Assembly: GCF_051433195.1 (NCBI RefSeq)
Contig: NZ_JBHMFT010000019.1
Span: forward strand, 1-64,000
Direction of reading: 5' to 3'
DNA: 64,000 nucleotides
Source: Falsiroseomonas sp051433195
Lineage (GTDB): Bacteria > Pseudomonadota > Alphaproteobacteria > Acetobacterales > Acetobacteraceae
The translations under genes and the position numbers were made by a program. The notes beneath the pieces are model-generated. The model was not told the origin of the DNA, searched no databases, and saw nothing but the letters and a program-made list of their open reading frames with translations. Positions 1 through 7,641 of the stretch are shown in pieces; positions within the stretch are counted from its first letter, which is position 1, and every line of letters begins with the position of its first letter.

Positions 1-81
1 CGACGCCACCGGTCCTCGCGGAGCGAGTAGAGGGCAGGCTTGCCCGTTGCGAGGGGACATCTCTGCCAACGCGGCACCTGA

Positions 82-679
82 CTACACGTCCGTCTGAAGC
101 ACGCTGTCCCGGATGCGCGATGCGGTTGCGACACCCACGCCCGCCGACCCGTGCCGCAGCCCGTACCCCAAGCCCGCGTGCAATCGCGTCCCGCACCGCC
201 TGAGCCTTCGTCGCCGAAGTCCTCGGCCTCCCGAACCGTACGCCGCGCGCCCGCGCCTTTGCCCGTCCCTCCGCGACGGCCTCACGCACATAGGCTCGTC
301 GCGCCGCTTCCAGATCGGAGGCGGTCACGGATCGCGCGGCGCCAGACTCGTCAGCTAATAGTACGGTCGCCCCACTGGCCTCGGCCTTGGCCAGCGCTGT
401 CACGAGGTCCGGTAGGCTGCGGGCCAGCACCGCCAGATCGGCGACGAGGACAGTGCCGCCTTCATCGGTTAGCCGCCGGAGCAAGGCAGAGCGCACCGGC
501 AGGCTAACGCGTCGCTGCCGCGTGCTCATCACCCCCTCTCGAAAAGCAACTCCGCAGGTCAATCCCGTGGCCTCGGCAGCCAGCCTGATGCGGCGCTCCT
601 GCTCAGCCGCATCGAGCGGCGAAGCGGCCGAGGGTCGAGTGTAAGTGAAGCCGACCCGACCCCGACCATTATCAACCAT
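82..679 (-). pseudogene. Serine recombinase (resolvase/invertase)-like gene with a C-terminal frameshift
   Basis: Reading from an ATG at 679 with GGAGGG about seven bases upstream gives a protein of roughly 200 residues with resolvase-family features: an N-terminal YTRPS segment in place of the usual YxRxS nucleophile motif, a central strand-helix segment (VLVADLAVLARSL), and a C-terminal FGRPR hinge leading into a helix-turn-helix. The frame breaks at the HTH. It resumes in the adjacent frame (VGVATASRIRDS) and stops at 82-84 if one base of the CCC run at 140-142 is removed; unshifted, the frame stays open past the window edge. The family is visible, but the first catalytic Arg of the DRxxR motif looks replaced by Val while the second is kept. 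It may be a decayed or non-catalytic recombinase; a sequencing error at the homopolymer is also possible. It sits inside the putative genomic island. Confidence 0.6.
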
Positions 680-1075
680 CGCCGCCCTCCAATCAGTCCC
701 AGCCTACCACGCCACCAAAAATCGTCATCAAAACCGGCGCCTGCCGATTTATGGAACAGGTAGGGCTGGTGGGACGGGGCGCACTGCCGCGACAGATCGG
801 CGGGAGGTGTGGGCGCCGTTGCGTCGGCTCGGCTGAATGGACCGGCCAAACTGGTACCAATGAACTCCACGTCGATCATCTCGCCGCCCTACTGGGGCTT
901 AAACTGCGGCATGGCCTCGCTGAAGCGGCTTGGCCTTTTGGTCGGCAAGACGCGCCTCGCAAAGTTGGTCGTCAAAGCCAACAGAGGCATCGAACTCTGG
1001 GTGCAGAAAAGGTACGTCGGTGCCAGACTGTAGTCCACCTATCAGCCGGTAGATGCCCGGCGCCTCGCAGCCAGA
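680..1075. other. Unassigned 396-bp stretch inside the island
   Basis: Between the recombinase-like gene and the PD-(D/E)XK gene, which diverge, no convincing coding frame was found. A minus-strand frame at 899-1189 has a plausible composition (contains IYRLIGGLQSG) but would overlap the start of the plus-strand gene, and I recognise no family. This is probably where the promoters of the two divergent genes lie. Confidence 0.4.
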
Positions 1076-2161
1076 ATGGAGGGCGCCGCCTTGGACCACG
1101 CTGACTTCGAAAGCCGCCTCAGGACGGCTCACAACAAGCAAGCACCGAAGCCACGTCAGATCAAACTCCCGACGCCGAACCACATTCACGTCTCCGGCGA
1201 CACTTCATCGGTCACCATCCATCTCTCTGCCACCGCCGTCCTCGCCAACATGCAGGACGACGCCGCTGCTTTCGAGGGTTGGGCACTTGCTTTGATGTCT
1301 TGGTGCGATGTTGCGCGCATCGGCATCGATTGGAACGAGCCCGATACCAACGCTTTGGCGGCTGATCCAGGCCACTACCAACGCTTCCTCTACCGCGCCC
1401 GTCGCTTCGCCGCACTCCTCGGCCCCGGACGAATCGAGATATGCCAGCCGGACAGGCTCGACCAACTGCGGGTCGGTCGCGGCAAACAGGCGGTGCTGAA
1501 CGTGGCTAGCCAGTGCCGCGTCAGCCCCTACGGCGACGCCCCGCTGGACTGGCGCACGCTGAGCGAGAACCAACTTGAGTGCTGGCTGACGGCGCCGAAC
1601 TCCCCGGCGCGGCAGCGGCTTGTTGCTGCGCTGCGGCTGCATAAGCTTGATCGACAGTTCCCGGTTGGGGTTTTCGCCAGTAGCGTCTTGAGGTCGAATG
1701 CCGTGTTCACCGGAGGCAGTAGCGCCATCGACATCCTCGGCATCGACGAGTGCCGCACCCTGTGGCTCTTGGAGTTGAAGGCGCGGAGCAACGGGAAGGT
1801 CGGCGCGCTCTCAGAGCTATTGCTCTACTCCAACGTCATGCACGACGTGCTAACGGATCGCGAGCATTGGCGCTTCCATGTGCCTGCGCAGCCGATCAAG
1901 TCGGACATCGGTCCTGCCGAAATCCTCGGCTGCGACAGGGTAGAGGCGCGACTTCTCACACCACCCGTTCATCCACTGCTCGACCAAGCGACAACATCCG
2001 GCCGGAAGGTGTTCGAGATGCTGAACGAAGGCTCGGCCCGCTTGGGGTGGAACATCGGATTCGGCACCCTCGATGTCCGTCCATTTCTTGACGCCCACGA
2101 CGAACCCAGCAGGGCCGTCTCACCTGCTGGGGCGACTCGACAGAAGGAGCACACGGCGTGA
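1076..2161 (+). CDS. Hypothetical protein with a PD-(D/E)XK nuclease-like signature
   Basis: A 361-residue cytoplasmic protein without signal peptide or membrane segments. I do not recognise a named family. The supportable clue is near residues 215-236: an Asp in AIDI (D219), a short strand, then ELKAR (E233, K235), followed by a helix with Ser and Glu. This spacing is the Asp...Glu-x-Lys core of PD-(D/E)XK nucleases, which includes restriction and anti-phage nucleases. The N-terminal 200 residues are unassigned and may recognise substrate or partners. The start at 1076 is the first ATG; an internal Met at residue 59 is an alternative. Divergent from the recombinase-like gene and convergent with the helicase-like gene about 490 bp downstream. 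Nuclease activity is inferred from one motif only. Confidence 0.6.
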   Translation: MEGAALDHADFESRLRTAHNKQAPKPRQIKLPTPNHIHVSGDTSSVTIHLSATAVLANMQDDAAAFEGWALALMSWCDVARIGIDWNEPDTNALAADPGHYQRFLYRARRFAALLGPGRIEICQPDRLDQLRVGRGKQAVLNVASQCRVSPYGDAPLDWRTLSENQLECWLTAPNSPARQRLVAALRLHKLDRQFPVGVFASSVLRSNAVFTGGSSAIDILGIDECRTLWLLELKARSNGKVGALSELLLYSNVMHDVLTDREHWRFHVPAQPIKSDIGPAEILGCDRVEARLLTPPVHPLLDQATTSGRKVFEMLNEGSARLGWNIGFGTLDVRPFLDAHDEPSRAVSPAGATRQKEHTA

Positions 2162-2450
2162 TGACGGAGGGCAAGTTGGTCCCCGCCCGGAGGCGCTGGT
2201 CGGCACCTTGAGAGACACGGAGAATCTTCAGCCGCGCTCTCCGCCCATCATTACCGACCCGAGATCATGCCGAACTGACCCCTGTGGGAACATAGGGGCG
2301 ATATGAACTGTCTTTGAGTGGGTCGAGACGATGCTTGTGGCGTTGGTGTGCCAGCGTCGGTCAGGTGGAATGCCGTTTCGACTCCGTCACAGGCGTCCCG
2401 CTTCCGTCACGGGCGTGTGCGTCTGGCCCTGCTCCGCTGAGCTAAACCGC

Positions 2451-2657
2451 CTAATCCTCCTCCCTCCACCACCACAGCGCGGCCAACGCGGCGTCCTCTC
2501 GAAGTTTGAACAGCACCTCCTTGCCGAGGTTGAGCAGGAAGTCGCCCTAGCAGTTCTCAGCGCGCCATGACCGCACCACCTCAGCCTCGCTGAGGGCAAT
2601 GGGGACGGCCATGTAGGTGCCGTCCTCGTGCCGCTCCCATTCCGCCCTTTGCATCAT
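2451..2657 (-). pseudogene. Small protein coupled to the helicase-like gene, interrupted by an amber codon
   Basis: The stop codon of the helicase-like gene lies in ATGATG, so this frame starts at 2657 (or 2654) on top of that stop, a typical coupling arrangement. It reads 36 sensible residues (begins MMQRAEWERHEDGTYM) to a TAG at 2547-2549. The same frame continues coding-like for about 31 more codons (GDFLLNLGKEVLFKL, ending WWWREED) to a second stop at 2451-2453. One CAG-to-TAG change would explain the break. I do not recognise the protein. Alternatives are a real 36-residue peptide followed by chance sequence, or a sequencing error. Confidence 0.4.
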
Positions 2658-4189
2658 CCCGGAGCCCCAGGTTGATGGGCTGCGCTGGCCTTGGGACGGC
2701 CCTTGCTGCGCAGGGTGCCAGCCAGCGCCTTCTCTCTACGCTGCCGATCGCGCTGCGCCTGCTTGCGCCGCCTATCATCAGCGCGACGTTCCTGCTCCCG
2801 CTCCTCGCGGGACTTGCCGGAGTTTGCTGCCCGCGTGCCCGCCACGGGTCCCGGCTTGGGTCTCGCCACCTCAAGAATGCCAGCTTCGACGACAGCCTCA
2901 AGCGTCACGTCCTCAGCGATACCCTCATCCCGCAGCATCTCGGCCAGTGCCTCCGCCTGCCAAAGGTCGTAAAGATAGACCGTGTAGGTTCCGTCGAAGT
3001 CCGACATGCGGGCGGCGCCGCGCATCACGAACTGCCAGATGTCCTCCCGCTCGCGGGCGCGCTCGATCTCCTCCCGCGTCAGGCCAAACACGTCGAGCAG
3101 TACGGCATCGTTGGGCTGCGCCTTGCTGCTATAGATGTACGCGCAGGAGGTGAGATCGCGATACTCGTTAGAACCAGCCAGCTTTGGCCGCACCTGCTTG
3201 CCGCTCACGCGACCTTCGAAGTACTGACATACTGCGCCATTGCCGCTCCAATATCCCAGTGAGTCACCCAGCCCTTCGAGGTAGCGGCAGACTGCGGCGA
3301 GGCAACGCTTTCCCTCGCGCGCCTTGCCGGGATCGTTTGGAAACCACCACTCCGTGGAGGCGCGATGACCATGGGTGAAGTAGCAAATGCGCACCGTCGG
3401 CTTCAGGCGTGCTGCACTCCCGGCAACCTCCCGCTGGACGAACTCGACCTCATCAGTGCACCACCGACGGGACGCCAGGAATGGCAGACTGTGGAAAAAC
3501 CCGGAGGCCGCGAGGGTGATCGTCTTGAACAAACCCAACTCTGCTGGTGTCCATGCGGAACACCAACGCACGGGCCGATTGCTTTCGCGCGCATCGCGCC
3601 AGTCGCCGACATCGACGCACACGCCCTGGGGGGATCGGATGCGCTTGTGAAAAGCAGCCAACCCCTTCACGAGATCGTCCTGCATGATCTGGCCAACGGT
3701 CGGCGCGTCGCTGCTTAGCGACACACGATACCACTCCGTCTGATCCACGGGGCTAAGCGTGTATGAGGATTCAAAGAACCGGCTCGATGATGGGACGCAG
3801 AACTGTCCCGCCACAGTTGCCTGTGGGACTTCATCGACGCGGATGTGCCAGTCTCGACCAGCCACGCATGCGAAGTCGGTCTGCACCAGGGCCTCGTGGG
3901 TGATGACGAGGATGCAGTGGGGCAGCGAGGAGTATTCCTCGATGGCGTCGGAGATGTTCCGGCTGACGCTGTTGGAGCGTCGGTGTTTGACCCCACTGTG
4001 GATGGCGCGGACGACCGGCTCAGTGCCGGATTTGGCGGCCTCGCGTTCGAGGTCCCGCAGCTTTTCGCCGATGAGGTCGAGTGTCGGCAGGGCGAGGATG
4101 TAGCGGCCCGTGACGCTCGTCATCTCGACCAGCATCTCGATAGTCTTGCCGCAACCCGGCGGGCCGGTGAGTACGTTTACGCGGATCAT
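2654..4189 (-). CDS. SF2-like helicase/ATPase of plasmid or phage type
   Basis: A 511-residue P-loop protein. Walker A is GPPGCGKT at residues 9-16, almost at the N-terminus; Walker B is RVDEVP with the acidic pair at 119-120, preceded by VITHEAL. A motif VI-like QFVMRGAAR lies at about 386-394, where SF2 helicases carry QxxxRxxR. The last 60 residues are very basic and charged (EEREQERRADDRRRKQAQR), suggesting nucleic-acid binding. The other SF2 motifs are weak, so it may be a degenerate helicase or a translocase rather than a processive unwinding enzyme. It is oriented toward the PD-(D/E)XK gene and is followed by a small overlapping frame. The Shine-Dalgarno match upstream (GGAA) is poor. 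The island context suggests mobility or defence; the role is inference. Confidence 0.6.
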   Translation of the reverse strand: MIRVNVLTGPPGCGKTIEMLVEMTSVTGRYILALPTLDLIGEKLRDLEREAAKSGTEPVVRAIHSGVKHRRSNSVSRNISDAIEEYSSLPHCILVITHEALVQTDFACVAGRDWHIRVDEVPQATVAGQFCVPSSSRFFESSYTLSPVDQTEWYRVSLSSDAPTVGQIMQDDLVKGLAAFHKRIRSPQGVCVDVGDWRDARESNRPVRWCSAWTPAELGLFKTITLAASGFFHSLPFLASRRWCTDEVEFVQREVAGSAARLKPTVRICYFTHGHRASTEWWFPNDPGKAREGKRCLAAVCRYLEGLGDSLGYWSGNGAVCQYFEGRVSGKQVRPKLAGSNEYRDLTSCAYIYSSKAQPNDAVLLDVFGLTREEIERAREREDIWQFVMRGAARMSDFDGTYTVYLYDLWQAEALAEMLRDEGIAEDVTLEAVVEAGILEVARPKPGPVAGTRAANSGKSREEREQERRADDRRRKQAQRDRQRREKALAGTLRSKGRPKASAAHQPGAPG

Positions 4190-4770
4190 AGCGAATTTCC
4201 AGAGAGTTCATGTAGTAGAGGTGGATGCGGTAGTAGTTCGATAAATGCGTCCGGTGCGTGTCTATTAGGAACTATCCGTGACGTATTTTCACCGTTGCAT
4301 GATCTGCTGCCGTCCCGCTACTCGGTCTTGATCACGAGGCATCAGCGACTTGGCGTTGATCTCCATCTCGCGAGGCGCGAAGCACCTGACCGATGGGCGC
4401 ACGACGAGCGCGGATGCGCGCGGAGCGCGTGACGCGCTTGGAGTGAGGACGCCGCAGGCGGCCGCTGCCCGAGGTTAGGTGCCGGTCGGGCGCAGGCCCG
4501 TTGGGCCAAGCCGGACCCGACAAATCGATTCGTATCGAGTGTGTGATGTCGCGAACGGATGCTGTTGGCTTCAGGAAGAACTGACGGTTCCCGCTGGGCA
4601 GGACCGCGCAAGAAGCGCGATCCCGCCCGGCACGAACGGACACGGGAGAGAACCGGGCTCGCGCCCTCGACGTGCAGGTGGCCATGCGCTCCTGCGTCGC
4701 GCACGCCCACATGCCCGCCGTTCCCACCCGCGTCTTTCGCTTTGCGTCCTCTGGTGGGTTGCCTGTTCCT

Positions 4771-4809
4771 GTCGCGATGAATGGCCTTCTGCGTCGCGAT
4801 GAATGGCCT
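4771..4809 (+). repeat. 17-bp direct repeat, 22-bp period
   Basis: GTCGCGATGAATGGCCT occurs at 4771-4787 and again, identically, at 4793-4809. Only two copies are present, with five bases between them. It could be a protein-binding iteron pair or a slippage duplication. Confidence 0.6.
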
Positions 4810-5133
4810 GCGGCGCGGGATGGCGGTCGTGTGGTTTGCCCGACACGCAGCGGACGGAGTTCGGCCGGATCACGCTTCACCACAGCGAGGTACTGGCCCG
4901 GTCGTGCAGTCGATGCCTGTTCCGCTACGTTGCCTGCCGGGCAGCAAGGACGTGCCCTCATCCGCGAACTCGCGGGAAGTCGTATCTGACATAAAACGGT
5001 AGTCCGTGACTCAGCATATTCGTTGAGACCGGCCTCGATCACAGGTCCACTGACTGGACCCCGCCTTTGCGGGCGGCTTGGTCTGAGGATGGGCCACGGG
5101 CAGCTACTCCCGCGAGCCCTCTATCCTATACCG

Positions 5134-5173
5134 GAGACCAGATTGTCAACCCACGGTTGATAATCCTGGTCTC
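5134..5173. repeat. Long inverted repeat in the island end
   Basis: The left arm GAGACCAGATTGTCAACC (5134-5151) and the right arm GGTTGATAATCCTGGTCTC (5155-5173) are reverse complements apart from one mismatch and one extra base, separated by CAC. There is no T-tract and no flanking gene, so an ordinary terminator is unlikely. A binding site for a dimeric regulator or recombinase, or an origin hairpin, are alternatives. Confidence 0.65.
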
Positions 5174-5869
5174 TCTGCGCTGCTCGGATGCCGAACGTCT
5201 GTGGAGGCGTTCCCCCCGCCTATGGGCATGTCCGCACTGACGATCATCCAGATCGTCAAAACGCGTTTTCGCCGACGACGCTTTCGACGATCTCGTTCTC
5301 GGCGGACCTGTCGCGAGGGATGTCCGGGAGCGGATCGTGATCCCACTCCGCTGACCGCCTCGGCTTTCCGATCGTCGAAAGTGTCGAGACGATAGGGAGT
5401 GTCGGCGTCGGTGCAGATCGTCCGACCCGAGGCTGCTCGCCGGTCTCAGCCGTTCATCTTGTCGTCGAACTGACGGTCACGCTCGCCTCGCCGGTTCGAG
5501 CCGCCGAACCACCAGGATGGTGCTGTCAAAGTTCGCGGGATGATCCGCCCTGGTGCATGGACTGGCCACCTCGGACGGCGCTGTCACACCGGCAACCCCC
5601 AGGAGGATCGTGCGCGGGATCGCTCGCGCTGTGCAGTACAGATGCCAGCCCGCCAGTTGGCGATCGTCGAAAGAGGCTGACGGCGGCGATCCGGCAAGGT
5701 CGTGAAGCAGTCGCGCGGGCCGATCTCCACGATGCTGCCCAGTGGCATTCGCCGTCAGCATGGCGAGAGTCCGATGAGCGCCTACGGCCTAAGAGCCAGA
5801 GCCGAAGAGACGCCGCCGCACACCATACTGCTGCGTCACTGAACGAGAAAAGTGAGAGCCGAGAGGCCG

Positions 5870-5914
5870 TTCCCAAGCTGAATGTCGGGGGTTCGATTCC
5901 CCCCGCCCGCTCCA
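5870..5914 (+). other. Attachment site: 3' fragment of tRNA-Gly(CCC)
   Basis: The 45 bases read as a tRNA 3' half: anticodon loop TTCCCAA (anticodon CCC), the 3' side of the anticodon stem GCTGA, a variable loop, a T-arm with five G, TTCGATT and five C, then acceptor strand CGCCCGC, discriminator T and CCA. CGCCCGCTCCA is characteristic of bacterial tRNA-Gly. The bases before the anticodon loop (GGCCG) cannot pair with GCTGA, and no D-arm or 5' acceptor GCGGGCG precedes them, so this is not a functional tRNA gene. A 3' tRNA copy beginning at the anticodon loop is the classic product of tyrosine-recombinase integration. It marks the island/chromosome boundary, with the intact tRNA-Gly and integrase expected at the other end, left of this window. 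Confidence 0.8.
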
Positions 5915-5920
5915 TCCCCT

Positions 5921-6433
5921 TCAGCGCGGATTGCGCCGCCAGAGCGACACGCTCAGCACCGCCGCGAAGCCGATCCAGCCGAGGTAGGGCAGCGTCAGCG
6001 CCGCCGCGGTACCGTCCACACGGCGCGAGGCCGCCGCCAGCGCCACCGCATTGCCGACGGCGACCACGGATTCCGCCGCCATCGCGCCCCGGTCGCGCCG
6101 GCCGAAGCCCAGCCACAGCCAGGCGGCGTTCAGCCCCTGCGCCCCGAACCAGTGCAGCAGCGCCTGGCTGCGCGCCGCGCCGCGCGGTGCGCGCCACAGC
6201 CGCCAGCCGGCCACCGCGAGCCCGGCCCAGAGCGGCCCCCAGACGCCGAAGGCCCAGTCCGGCGGCGTGAAGCCGGGCTTGTCCAGCCGCTTGTAGTCGC
6301 GCCGGATGCGCGGGTTGACCGGCGCCGGAGACCACAGCGCCGAAAGCACACCGGAGGCCAGCAGCGCGCCACCGAGGGCCAGCGCTCCGAACACGGGATC
6401 TCCGCCGGGATGGTTTGAGCGCTGGGATCGCAT
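5921..6433 (-). CDS. tspO: TspO/MBR family tryptophan-rich membrane protein
   Basis: A 170-residue integral membrane protein with five predicted helices. The TspO hallmarks are visible: KPGFTPPDWAFGVWGPLWAG near the middle, then a helix rich in Trp (ALLHWFGAQGLNAAWLWLGFG) and a final helix containing LPYLGWIGFAAVLS. Family members bind porphyrins or cholesterol-like ligands and take part in tetrapyrrole and stress responses. A longer frame reaches upstream to 6553, but ATG 6433 is preceded by AGGAGG at six bases spacing and was chosen. Its 3' end lies seven bases inside the chromosome from the tRNA-Gly fragment, so it was adjacent to the tRNA gene before island integration. Confidence 0.8.
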   Translation of the reverse strand: MRSQRSNHPGGDPVFGALALGGALLASGVLSALWSPAPVNPRIRRDYKRLDKPGFTPPDWAFGVWGPLWAGLAVAGWRLWRAPRGAARSQALLHWFGAQGLNAAWLWLGFGRRDRGAMAAESVVAVGNAVALAAASRRVDGTAAALTLPYLGWIGFAAVLSVSLWRRNPR

Positions 6434-6485
6434 GCGGGGCCTCCTCATGATGGCGCCCAACACCGCGCTGCGGCGGCGGGTTCCC

Positions 6486-7637
6486 TCAGGCGCCGGCCCC
6501 GGCGTCCCGCAGAAGCTGGTCCAGGCGGTCCGCCGCCGCCGCCCAACTGCCATGGCGCAGCACCTGCGCGCGTGCCGCGAGGCCCAGGTCGTGCCGCATC
6601 GGCGCGTCCCGGAACAGGGCGATGACGGCCTCCGCCAGTGCGGCCGGTCCGGTGGCGACCAGCGCCTGGTGGCCCGCCGGCAGGACCAGGCCGTTGGTGG
6701 CCAGCGGCGTCATCACCACCGGCCGCGCGCAGGCCCAGGACTCCAGCACCTTGTTCTTGATCCCGGCGCCACTGCGCATCGGCGCGAGGGTGACCCAGCA
6801 CCGCCCCAGCACCGCCACCATCTCCGCCACATCCGCCGCCACCTCGATCCCGTCCCAGCCATGCAGCGCCGCCACCTCGGCCACCGGGTTGCGGCCGGCG
6901 ACGATGAAGCGGGCGCCGGGGACGGCGCTGCGGATGCGCGGCCAGATCGCCGCCGCCGCGTGCAGCACCGCATCGATGTTCGGCGCGAAATCCAGCGAGC
7001 CGATGAAGCCGAGCATGGGCTGTGCGGCCTCCGCCGGAACCAGCGCCGCCTCCGGCACCTCCACCCCGTTCGGCACGACATGCACGCGGCCGCGCCCGCC
7101 GATGCGGGACAGCCAGGCGGCATCGCGTTCGCCGACGCAGGTGGTGGCGGCGAAGCGGCGGACGGCGCGGCGCGCGGACAGCGTCGCGACCGGAAGCTGG
7201 CTCAGGTTGCGCCAGCGTTCCCGCGGGCCGCCGACCAGGGCGCCGTGCCAGAACTCCAGCGGGTTGCAGTCGATCATGTCCATCACGGCGGGCGGCAGGC
7301 CGGGCCAAGCTTCTTCCGCCCCCGGCCAGGCCAGCGCGCGGTGCGGCCGGCGGTCCCGGACCAGGCGCTCCACCGCGGTGCGCAGCACGCCAGGGTCGAA
7401 GCGCCATGGGTAGGTCACGCCGGGGCCATGCAGCGCCAGCGGCACGTGCTCCACGGGGCCGGGCGGCGGCGCCGCCGGGCCGGATGGCGCCAGCAGCAGG
7501 ATCGACCAGCGCGCCGCCAGGTGCCGCAGCAGCCCATCCACGCGCAGCGCATAGCCGTTGCGCACCGGCCAGGGCGGCAGGGTGCAGACGGCCAGCAGCA
7601 CCGGGCGAGGCGGCAGGCCGTCCGGTGCCGGGCTCAT
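6486..7637 (-). CDS. Glycosyltransferase, family 1/4 (GT-B fold)
   Basis: A 383-residue soluble protein. The C-terminal Rossmann domain begins at LGFIGSLDFAPNIDA (about residue 210) and contains the donor-site segment GAGIKNKVLESWA with the conserved Lys and Glu, followed by RPVVMTPLATNGL. This is the retaining GT4-type layout used by nucleotide-sugar transferases acting on cell-envelope glycans. The N-terminal acceptor domain is divergent, so the substrate is unknown. The gene begins four bases after the TctC receptor gene, making it the last gene of the fumarylacetoacetase/cyclase/TctC transcription unit, though a functional link to that catabolic set is not obvious. Confidence 0.75.
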   Translation of the reverse strand: MSPAPDGLPPRPVLLAVCTLPPWPVRNGYALRVDGLLRHLAARWSILLLAPSGPAAPPPGPVEHVPLALHGPGVTYPWRFDPGVLRTAVERLVRDRRPHRALAWPGAEEAWPGLPPAVMDMIDCNPLEFWHGALVGGPRERWRNLSQLPVATLSARRAVRRFAATTCVGERDAAWLSRIGGRGRVHVVPNGVEVPEAALVPAEAAQPMLGFIGSLDFAPNIDAVLHAAAAIWPRIRSAVPGARFIVAGRNPVAEVAALHGWDGIEVAADVAEMVAVLGRCWVTLAPMRSGAGIKNKVLESWACARPVVMTPLATNGLVLPAGHQALVATGPAALAEAVIALFRDAPMRHDLGLAARAQVLRHGSWAAAADRLDQLLRDAGAGA

Positions 7638-7641
7638 GCCG

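Larger units (their letters stand above)
4190..5869. other. 1.7-kb island segment with no recognised gene, rich in repeats and palindromes
   Basis: All six frames were considered. Several frames are open (for example 4332-5042 minus) but none looks like a known protein and all have low-complexity Arg/Ser/Pro composition typical of shadow frames. The first 130 bp (about 4195-4330) are comparatively AT-rich and probably hold the helicase promoter. The segment also contains a 17-bp direct repeat (4771-4809), an 18/19-bp inverted repeat (5134-5173), a 12-bp palindrome AAAACGCGTTTT (5258-5269) and three copies of GATCGTCGAAAG (5281-5292 inverted, about 5370-5381, 5662-5673). Such features suit a decayed insertion, a replication or transfer origin, or recombinase binding sites near the element end. 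Confidence 0.45.

Noticed and set aside
4332..5042. Open minus-strand frame of 236 codons in the island
   Set aside because: Low-complexity Arg/Ser/Pro composition, no motif, and overlapping open frames of equal quality on the other strand; typical of chance in GC-rich DNA.
5838..5914. Possible functional tRNA-Gly gene
   Set aside because: The 5' half (acceptor, D-arm and 5' anticodon stem) is missing and the bases before the anticodon loop do not pair, so it is read as an att fragment.
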